Assembly: GCA_019775845.1 (NCBI GenBank) | Contig: JADQAV010000026.1 | Location: 434,001 to 498,000 of the forward strand | Direction of reading: 5' to 3' | Source of the DNA: Myrmaecium sp. VS I D KN 1 | Lineage: Eukaryota > Ascomycota > Dothideomycetes > Valsariales > Valsariaceae | DNA length: 64,000 nt | Part shown: piece by piece, positions 56,195 to 64,000 of the stretch | Layout of the letters: each line of letters begins with the position of its first letter | Numbering within the stretch: position 1 is the first letter of the stretch | Notes under the pieces: model-generated | The model's input: only the letters and a program-made list of their open reading frames with translations | Told to the model about the DNA's origin: nothing | The model's database searches: none | Position numbers and translations under genes: made by a program

Positions 56195-59100
56195 ATGGAC
56201 ACTCCGGTGAATGGCCACGGCAAGCCCTCCAGCGGCCTCTTGAACAAGAAGCTGGAGCAGGTCATCCGCACCCCTGGCCGCATCCCCTCTCCCCAGCCGA
56301 CCCATCTCAGCGTTCCTGGCGGGCCAGGCACACCGGGCACGCCGGCGCGGGTCCTCCCCGACCAGGGCCCCGGATATGTTGCTCCCAAGTTCGAGGGGAA
56401 GCAGCAGCAGATGGAAGAGTAGACACCCCACACCCACCCTCGCCTCGAGGGCTCCAGCCATACTAATCATACCAGGGTTATGGATGCATTGGAGGAGAAG
56501 GGTTTCCTGCCGGCTGAGTTCGTGGAACAAGAGACCACTTGGTTCTACAACGACCTCGGCATCGATGACATGTACTTCTCCACCGAGACGGTCGATGCGT
56601 ACGTGTCTTTGTCCTCTTCCCCGGCTGATATCCAATTGCTGACACCGCAACAGCATCTGCAACCATATCCTGGCGCTTTACGCTGCCAAAGTGGCGTCGT
56701 TCGCCCGGTCAGACCAGCGTCTGGACCTCCGCTTGGATAAGGAGGCCGCGGATCATGCCGTCTACATTGATACCAGCGTTCCCGGCGTCTCCGTCGTAGG
56801 CGGACCCCGCTATGAGCAGCGGATCGACGAGAAGTATCTGAACGGCTCGACGTCTGCCACGAGCAGCTACCGCGTCGAGAGCTTCCGCTCGGCCAGCTCG
56901 ATCCCTGCGGGTCAGCAGCAACAACTTCGCTGCTACTTCGTCTACCAGTGCCAGTTTGACAACCCCAACCCTGGCCCTGAGGAGACGGCTATCGAGAAGA
57001 TTGGCGAGAAGCGCTTCCTCTCCAAGGCCACCAAGAACACCAGGGAGATCTATGAGGACATCATCAGGACCGCGATTGGGCGGACAGGACCGGTGATTGA
57101 GTACTTTGACATCGAGGGCTCCCGCGAGAAGCGTTTGGTCGTTGCTTACAAGCAAGGCTCCGCCATGGGCTTGTTTAGCGCACTCAGCGACCTCTACCAT
57201 TACTACGGCCTCACGTCCTCCCGGAAGTACGTCGAGCAGTTCTCCAACGGCTACACCGTCCTGTCCTTGTACCTGAAGCCTGCGCCCGGCCAGGAATCCA
57301 CCCATCCTCCGATCGAGGCGTCCATTCACCAGATCATCAAGGAGGTGTCGCTCCTGTACTGCGTTCCCCAGAACAAGTTCCAGACCCACTTTGCGACCGG
57401 CAAGCTCAGCTTGCAAGAGACGATCTACGCGCACTGCGTCTGGGTATTCATCACCCACTTCCTCAACCGTCTGGGCTCGGAGTACAACACGCTCGTTTCT
57501 CTGCTGGACACGAACAACAGCGTGCACGCCGAACTGCTGTCGAAGCTCAAGCGACGTTTGCGAAACGAGACCTTCACCGCGGACTACATCCTTGAGATCA
57601 TCGACCGCTACCCGGACATCGTTCATGCCCTGTACCTCTCCTTCGCGAACATCCATTACTCTCGCTCGACCAGCCTGGACGATTACCTTCCCACGCTCAG
57701 CTACCTCCGCTTGAAGGTGGACCGCGTGTTGGAGGATCACGAGTTGGATGAACTGATCAGCCGGTCCACCGCCAACGAGAACCATGAAGTCGTGATGCGG
57801 GCTTTCAAGACGTTCAACCATAGCGTGCTGAAGACCAACTTCTACACGCCGACCAAGGTCGGCCTCAGCTTCCGGTTGAACCCGGACTTCCTGCCGCCGT
57901 CGGAATACCCGCAACCCCTCTACGGCATGTTCCTCGTGATTAGCTCCGAGTTCCGTGGCTTCCACCTCCGTTTCCGAGACATCGCCCGCGGTGGCATTCG
58001 CATCGTAAAGTCCCGTAGCCAGGAGGCGTACAGCATCAACGCTCGTTCCTTGTTCGACGAAAACTACAACCTGGCCAACACCCAGCAGCGGAAGAACAAA
58101 GACATCCCGGAAGGTGGCTCTAAGGGTGTCATTCTTCTCGACTTCCATCATCAAGACAAGGCGAAGGTTGCGTTCGAGAAATACATCGACAGCATCCTGG
58201 ACCTTCTCCTACATCCCAACAGTCCTGGCATCAAGGATCCGATTGTGGACCTGTACAAGAAAGAAGAGATCCTGTTCATGGGTCCGGACGAGAACACCGC
58301 CGATCTCGTCGACTGGGCGACCGAGCACGCTCGGGCTCGTGGTGCGCCGTGGTGGAAGTCCTTTTTCACGGGCAAGAGCCCCAAGCTGGGTGGCATCCCT
58401 CACGACACCTACGGTATGACCACGCTGTCCGTGCGAGAGTATGTGGAAGGCATCTACCGCAAGCTGAACCTCGATCCATCAACGGTGCGGAAGCTCCAGA
58501 CGGGTGGACCAGATGGCGACCTAGGATCGAACGAGATCAAGACCGGCAACGAGAAGTATACTGCGATCGTGGATGGATCTGGTGTGCTGGTGGATCCGAA
58601 CGGTCTCGACCGCGACGAGCTGCTTCGCCTCGCCAACAACCGTGTCATGATTTCGGAGTACGACGTCTCCAAGCTGTCTCCCCAAGGTTATCGTGTCCTG
58701 GTCGACGAGACGGACGTGACGCTGCCCTCTGGGGAGAAGGTCTACAGCGGCATGAGCTTCCGCAACACCTTCCACCTCCGCGACGAGCCTCGTTACGATG
58801 TGTTCGTGCCTTGCGGTGGCCGTCCGGAGTCCATCGACCTGAGCACCGTCGGCAGGCTCATCAAGGACGACAAGACGATCATCCCGTACATCGTCGAGGG
58901 CGCCAACCTGTTCATCACACAAGAGGCGAAGCTCCGCCTGGAGAAGGCGGGTTGCATCCTGTACAAGGACGCATCGGCGAACAAGGGCGGTGTGACTTCG
59001 TCATCGCTCGAGGTGCTCGCGTCTTTGTCGTTCGACGACAAGGGCTTCATCGACAACATGTGCGTGAAGGAGGACGGGTCGATCCCGGAGTTCTACAAGC

Positions 59101-59638
59101 AGTACGTCACGGAGGTGCAGAAGATCATCAAGAACAATGCCCGGCTGGAGTTCGAGGCGATCTGGAGGGAACACGAGGCCAGCAAGGAGCCGCGCAGCAT
59201 CCTCAGCGACAAGCTCAGCTGGGCCATCACCCGGCTGGACGAGGAGCTGCAGAAGACGGAGCTGTGGGAGAACCTGAAGCTGCGGAAGTCGGTGCTGAGC
59301 GACGCGCTGCCGAGCCTGCTGCTGCACAAGATCGGCTTGGAGACGATTATGGAACGGGTGAGTGTGTGACTGGCGGGCGGGGAAGGGGAAATGTTCGAGA
59401 GACGATTCCTGACCGCTTGTGCAATCTAGGTTCCGGACAACTACCTTCGCGCCATCTTTGGCAGTTACCTGGCGAGTCGGTTCGTGTACGAGTATGGCAT
59501 CTCGGCCAGCCAGTTCTCGTTCTTCGCGTTGTAAGTCTTTTGCGGATACCGTTAACGTGTTTTCCCTTCTTCGTGCTCGTGCTAACGGGATGCGTACGTG
59601 GCAGTATGAACGAGAGGATGGAGAGGATCCGGGCGTAG
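56195..59638 (+). CDS. gdh2: NAD-specific glutamate dehydrogenase
   Basis: Exons 56195-56418, 56476-56598, 56654-59357, 59430-59530 and 59605-59638 join in phase to give 1061 residues, the usual size of fungal NAD-GDH. The start MDTPVNGHGKPSSGLLNKKL is chosen because family-like sequence begins there; the frame is open upstream but of leader composition. Conserved stretches include FVEQETTWFYNDLGIDDMYF, CNHILALYAAKVASFA, the substrate region FRDIARGGIRIVKSRS, KDIPEGGSKGVILLD and the nucleotide domain (YDVFVPCGGRPESIDLST, IVEGANLFIT, ANKGGVTSSSLEVLA). The enzyme oxidises glutamate to 2-oxoglutarate and ammonium with NAD+, the catabolic direction used when amino acids serve as carbon or nitrogen source. 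The two small last exons encode YLASRFVYEYG and NERMERIRA. Confidence 0.96.
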
Positions 59639-60775
59639 GCAGGCCGCGCGGGCAGCGGCAGTACGTACCGTCTAATCTGGTTGGCCGCGTCCACGTTCAG
59701 GACCGATCGTTTTGATTGGAGACTGGATGCCGGTGATGGAATTTCCTTTTGGGACATTTGATTGTATACCTGGGCGATGGGCCATCCATCCCGTCAACCG
59801 ACAAGACAATCTTACAAAGCACGTATCGGGCATCAGGACTACGGGGAATTCTTATATTGTTTCTATTGGGGAGAACTCTCGCTCGATAGAGAGAAACCGG
59901 AAAAGAAAAATACCAAGCCACTTTTCTTCTCCTTTCACCCTTGATGTTCTTCGTTTCCCGTAGGAGGAATTGGGGGGAGGAGGTCGTCGGTTCCCCTCCC
60001 TCTCCAATTGACCCCCCTTCCCCCTTCCCCCCCTTTCCATCCCATCCCGTCCTGCAGGTGCCTCGTTCGTTGTCTCGTCCCGTCTTGAAGCGCGGCGGCC
60101 CAACGTCCCCCTGCCCTGCCCTGCCCTGCCTTGCTTGTCGACCTGATGTACCCGACCTGCCTTACCTTACCTACCCACCTCTCTCCCCTTTCTCCTCCCT
60201 TTCTCCTCCTCTTTCCACGTTCTCTTCGTCCTCGTCTTCGTCCTCGTCCTCGTCCTCATCCTCGACCTCCGCATCCATCATCTTCCTCCCTTCCGCTCTC
60301 CCTCTCTCACGCCTTGATTTTGAGTCTGAACTTGTTATCGTCGCGCATCGCATTCTTAGCCCGCTGCGACCACGAGACGACGAGTTTAGGGCGGATTAGG
60401 CTCTTGTGCGTACGTCTAGTTCATCTTTTATTTCTTTCGATCGCTTTTTTATCTCTGTCTTTCTGTCTGTCTCTCTCTCTCTTTTAATTGTCTCGTCTCG
60501 TCTCCTCCCCTTCCGTGCCGGATTTCCCCTACATCTCTTCCCCCCAAAGCGTCGTCGCTCACAGCACATAGCTGCACAATCAGCTCGCCCACGCCACCCC
60601 CAGCATCACCGCATCCATCAACCAGGCCGAGCCTCCCACCCATCATCAGATCACCGCAGCAGTAAATCATCAAGCAAATCCCCCCCAAAAAAAGCTTTTC
60701 ACGCAAGAAGAAGGAAAAAAGAAAGAAAAAAAAAGAAAGCCCGAAACAAAAGCAAAAATACACCCAAAACCAACC
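59639..60775. other. Intergenic with C/T-rich tracts
   Basis: Holds the 3' end of the glutamate dehydrogenase gene and the leader of the next gene. Tracts seen are C-rich 60,000-60,030, CCCTG repeats 60,112-60,130, a CTCGTC/CTTCGTC repeat 60,224-60,270, C/T-rich 60,430-60,500 and an A-rich run just before 60776. No other gene was found. Confidence 0.55.
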
Positions 60776-61562
60776 ATGCCCCCCCTAACCCGCCACCACA
60801 CCGGCCACAGCCGGCCGCGGATCCTATCCAACCCCGATCCCAACCTCACCAGCAACAACACCCACAGCCCCGGCACCTCCTCCACGGGAAAGACCAAAGC
60901 GAGCAAGGCGAGCAAGGCGGGCAGGGCGAAAGCCAAAGCGAACGAAGGAAAACCCCGCGCGCGCCGAACGGCGGGGGGACGCGTGGGGAAGAAGGATGGT
61001 AGGAGGGGAGGTGGTAAGGTGGGGGAGAGGGTGAGGGGGGTGTTGATGGGGAAGGGGGAGGAGGGGGAGAAGGAGGGGGAGGGGGAGGCGCTGGGGCTGG
61101 GGCTGGGGCTGGATGAGGGTGCGGGCGTGGGGAAGGAAGGGCTAGGGCGGGGGTATGTTGATGATGATGATGATGTGCTTGGTGGTGGGGAGGGGGCGGG
61201 GAGGGTGAGTTCCTCCTTTTTTCCCCTACTTTAAAGTGAGCCCGCTGTTTGGTTGGGGATGGAGAGGGGCCTCTTTCTTTCCTTTCCTTTCTTTCTTCCT
61301 TTCCCCCCATCATTCACAAGCTAACCAACCGCCAACCTACCTCTCCTCCCAGGCACCCCTAATCGCACCCGCACAACCAACCTCAATCCCAACAGAGGAA
61401 AAGCACACAGAGAAAACAACCCCAGCCCCAGCCCTAGCCCCGGCTCCAGTGACGGTGGCCGTGGGGCCGAGCAAGCCGCAGACTGGGCCGATGATGAAGA
61501 CGAAGACGAAGATCAAGACGAAGGCGAAGAAGGCGGTGGCGGAGGTGGGGAAGAAGGTGTAG
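60776..61562 (+). CDS. Small basic low-complexity protein
   Basis: Two exons, 60776-61204 and 61353-61562, joined in phase 0, give 212 residues. The start MPPLTRHHTGHSRPRILSN and the following Lys/Ala/Arg-rich stretch (KASKASKAGRAKAKAN, RARRTAGGRVGKKDGRR) resemble short basic proteins seen in many Pezizomycotina that begin MPPLTRHH. The middle is Gly/Glu/Leu-rich with a DDDDD run, and the second exon encodes Pro/Ala then Lys/Thr-rich sequence (KTKTKIKTKAKKA). There is no signal peptide or membrane segment. Function is unknown; the charge suggests nucleic-acid contact, which is inference only. The donor gtgagt and acceptor cctcccag are good, but the low complexity makes the model less certain. 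Confidence 0.55.
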
Positions 61563-62344
61563 GGGGATGTGAAGAAGGTGGTGCGTGTGCCTGGCATGTT
61601 TTCTGTTCTCCTTCTTTCGTTCGGGTATGCTTGTGAAGGGGGTGAAAGGGTGGTAAAGAAGAGAGAAAGAGAGAGAGAGAGGCTCGTGGACAAGACATGG
61701 TCATATACTTTCCGTTACCCTTTAATATCTTCCTTCAAATCGTATAGCGTCTTTTCTCGGTGCTTGGGCCTCTTCTTCTCACCTTTCCTTCGGCCTGTCG
61801 CTCCTTTGAGGCTATGAAGCCCCGTCGGTTAATGCAAACCTTCAGTTGTCCGCTGTGCGTTGGTCTGTCACGTTCGTCTTCCACGCCGGACAGGCATCCC
61901 CTATCCCCCATGAACGTGAGGGGACTGTCCGTCCATATTCGCTCTTGCCTCTCTTCTTCCCCACGGCCGCTGCCGGGGACCTGTATTGTACCAGTCGAGA
62001 GCGCCGCCGGCTGTGGACTCGAACAGGTGGCGAGGAAGAGCTGGGTTGAGAATGGCGGGGGTGGAGGGTAAGGGGATGGAACAGCGTTCTAGGATATGGC
62101 CGGCACATCGTCATGGGATCGCATAAGTATTTTCTAACTCACAAGTGCGATAACCCAGATATATTACGTGACAGCGCTGAAGAGGACGGTGAAGTATGAA
62201 TTTCAGCGAACAGGGGTATCGAGCAAGCGAGTGGGTGTGAGTTAGGAATACGATAATACATGCGTCGGAAGGTAACAAGGGGGATGTTCCCTTCGTGAAG
62301 GGATAAAAGGAACAAGGGGCAACAACAGGACAAGCACGCCCTTC
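61563..62344. other. Convergent intergenic, nothing recognised
   Basis: Between the 3' ends of the small basic protein gene (+) and the kinase gene (-). A short GA run occurs at 61,664-61,682. No coding signal was found. Confidence 0.5.
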
Positions 62345-64000
62345 TCATTCCGACAGAGGCAGAACGCTTTGCCGCGGCAGAATGGACATGGAATACAGCG
62401 GCGGGAAGCCGGCTTCCTGGCCCGTCACCAGGAAGCGAGGCCGGCGATACGTGTACCCCATAAAGGCCCCGTCCTTCCTCACCTTGAGCACCTCCTTCCC
62501 AAATTGCGGATCCCGCAGGATCTTGTCTCTCGCGCGTTTCGGCTCCTTCTTCTTCGTCGGTTTGCGAAAAGGTGCGTCGTCCTCGGAGGCACACAAATGG
62601 CCGTCCCATTCCTCTTCTGGACTGGCTGCTTCGCCTTTCACCTCTCTGGCGGCTTCGAATCCCCTGTAGCTGATGTCCACGAGTTCATCCACCTGGACCT
62701 CAGGACGTTCGTCCGTAGGCGTAGCGCTGGCGGACCGAGAACTCTCGTCCAAGTGGTCCGACGTGCTCAGGATGTCCTTCTCGTCGTCAAAGTACTTCGT
62801 AATGGGCTGGTTCTTCCTAACGAGAGGGATGAATGGTGGTCGAGTGAGATGAATGATGTTCCAGTCAATGTCTCGGAAGAAATGATGGGCTTTGATCTCC
62901 TCGCAGTCGTTAGGGAAGACGAAGTTTGCATGCTGTCCAGCGCGGTAGCGAAGTCCACGTCGTGACAAGCGTATGTCGTTGGCTCGGTACAAACTGCTCG
63001 AGATGCGGTAGTCCTTATCAGTGAGCAGTCTGCGAAGCAGGTGAATGGCCTCCTGAGAAACGGGCGGGAGGCGGACGCGGTCTCTTGCCGGGCGGATATA
63101 TCGAGGTTCCTCCGGGAATCTGAGCGCCGCCTTGTGTCTCAAGATGCGTTCCTTGGTTGTCGCTCGGTTCTCACCAAAAAATGGTGTGCAGCCGTACAGA
63201 CACTCGTAGAGTATGATTCCGATACTCCAATAGTCGCAGCGTCCATCGTAGTCCGCACCATTGATCACTTCAGGGGCCATGTATTGGCTGGTTCCAACCA
63301 CACTTCGAGCCAGTCGACGGTTCTGCGTGCGGTTGAGCCAGTCTAAAACGCGCTGCTTCGACCGATGCTCTTCGACAATCTTCTGCTGACGGGGAGGAAC
63401 TGCACATGGATGGACAGCAAAAGCAAGATTCCTAGATTTGGCCTTCTCCATGTCCTCCTCCTCATCTTGGCAATCGCCTTTGATCCGGATCCCAAATTTC
63501 TCGAAGAGGGAGTAGCGCTGGTTATGGTAGTAAACTTGATTATGGGCCCAATGCCCGTCGAACGCCAGCCCGAAATCGGAAATTTTTAGATGACCGGAAG
63601 AAGTGATCAGAAAATTGTCAGGCTTGATATCACGGTGAATCCAGTTCATCTTGTGTGTTTCTTCGACGCACAGAATCATTTCCGCAATATACCACCGCGC
63701 AACAGCTTCATCAAGGACATCTTCCCTCAGCAGCAAGCCAAGGAAATCTCCACCGACCATGTACTCCATCACCAAGTAAAGGTTATGGCTATCTTGAAAG
63801 CTGGCAATGAGTGGAACCACCCAACGCGAACTTTCTGATAAGACAAGGAAGTCTCTCTCCGCTCGCAGATGGCCCTCCTGGCAGTTGCGAAGCATATCCG
63901 ACTTGCGGATCACCTTCATTGCATATACTTGAGTGTTGGCTTGCTTGGTACCGCTAGAGAACGTGTGGAGGAAAGACGCCTCGTTGGCGCCATCTGAGTG
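62345..64000 (-). CDS. NDR-family AGC protein kinase, 5' end outside window
   Basis: Read leftwards from the window end; the frame is open to 64000, with a possible intron acceptor (ttctctag) near 63950, so the start lies outside. The ATP-site Lys is in QVYAMKVIRK. The catalytic loop is HRDIKPDNFL, the magnesium motif SDFGLAF and the activation-segment end VGTSQYMAPEV. Between the last two motifs is an insert of about 80 residues (DGHWAHNQVYYHNQRYSL, later RSKQRVLDWLNRTQNRRLAR), a hallmark of the NDR/LATS branch. The AGC tail includes IKAHHFFRDIDWNIIHLTRPPFIPLV. The last 130 residues are acidic then basic and end LPRQSVLPLSE. Relatives are labelled NDR or Ppk35-like kinase in filamentous fungi; those in yeasts act in morphogenesis and mitotic exit. 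The exact orthologue is uncertain. Confidence 0.9.
   Translation of the reverse strand, partial: HSDGANEASFLHTFSSGTKQANTQVYAMKVIRKSDMLRNCQEGHLRAERDFLVLSESSRWVVPLIASFQDSHNLYLVMEYMVGGDFLGLLLREDVLDEAVARWYIAEMILCVEETHKMNWIHRDIKPDNFLITSSGHLKISDFGLAFDGHWAHNQVYYHNQRYSLFEKFGIRIKGDCQDEEEDMEKAKSRNLAFAVHPCAVPPRQQKIVEEHRSKQRVLDWLNRTQNRRLARSVVGTSQYMAPEVINGADYDGRCDYWSIGIILYECLYGCTPFFGENRATTKERILRHKAALRFPEEPRYIRPARDRVRLPPVSQEAIHLLRRLLTDKDYRISSSLYRANDIRLSRRGLRYRAGQHANFVFPNDCEEIKAHHFFRDIDWNIIHLTRPPFIPLVRKNQPITKYFDDEKDILSTSDHLDESSRSASATPTDERPEVQVDELVDISYRGFEAAREVKGEAASPEEEWDGHLCASEDDAPFRKPTKKKEPKRARDKILRDPQFGKEVLKVRKDGAFMGYTYRRPRFLVTGQEAGFPPLYSMSILPRQSVLPLSE

Noticed and set aside
1-64000. tRNA, 5S rRNA, transposon or virus-like element
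   Set aside because: I looked for T-loop words, terminal repeats and transposase or polymerase motifs on both strands and found none that I could support. A covariance-model and repeat-library search would be decisive.

Overview
The window is nuclear DNA of a filamentous ascomycete (Pezizomycotina; class not assignable by eye). The genes have short GT-AG introns (about 45-110 nt) with CTAAC/CTAAT-type branch sites, GC-rich coding DNA, CT-rich leaders and typical Pezizomycotina protein variants, such as a C2H2 factor with a C-x1-C second finger, a PQQ-like/WSC secreted protein and an NAD-type glutamate dehydrogenase of about 1060 residues. I count 20 protein genes, 17 of them on the + strand. 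I saw no rRNA, tRNA, CRISPR array, transposon or virus-like element.

Left part (1-20.3 kb): two unrecognised proteins, then the kinetochore subunit Mis14/Nsl1, the COPII coat subunit Sec24, a 4 kb gene-free low-complexity stretch, a Usv1/Rgm1-like C2H2 transcription factor with a long leader, a nuclear-looking protein usually labelled 'BTB domain transcription factor', and a Sas2-type MYST histone acetyltransferase.

Middle (20.3-43.6 kb): an unexplained 1.4 kb stretch, a large secreted beta-propeller/Ig-like/WSC/PAN protein, a secreted pappalysin-like (M43) metalloprotease, the ER N-glycosylation protein RFT1, the mitochondrial rRNA 2'-O-methyltransferase Mrm2, a membrane-anchored SH3 protein, a flavin monooxygenase on the - strand that carries a stop codon and frame changes, and a Thp1/PCID2-type PCI protein (TREX-2) fused behind a very long RG-rich repeat region.

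Right part (43.6-64 kb): a long coiled-coil protein (-) divergent from the oligosaccharyltransferase subunit OST3/OST6, a patatin-like phospholipase, NAD-dependent glutamate dehydrogenase, a small basic protein, and an NDR-family kinase running off the right end. Most genes are housekeeping and do not form a cluster. RFT1 and OST3 both serve ER N-glycosylation but lie 17 kb apart, and the secreted WSC protein and metalloprotease are direct neighbours. I did not find a clearly new biological system. The best leads are the RG-repeat/PCI fusion, the decaying or mis-assembled monooxygenase with its probable GC-AG intron, and the unexplained stretch at 20.3-21.6 kb.
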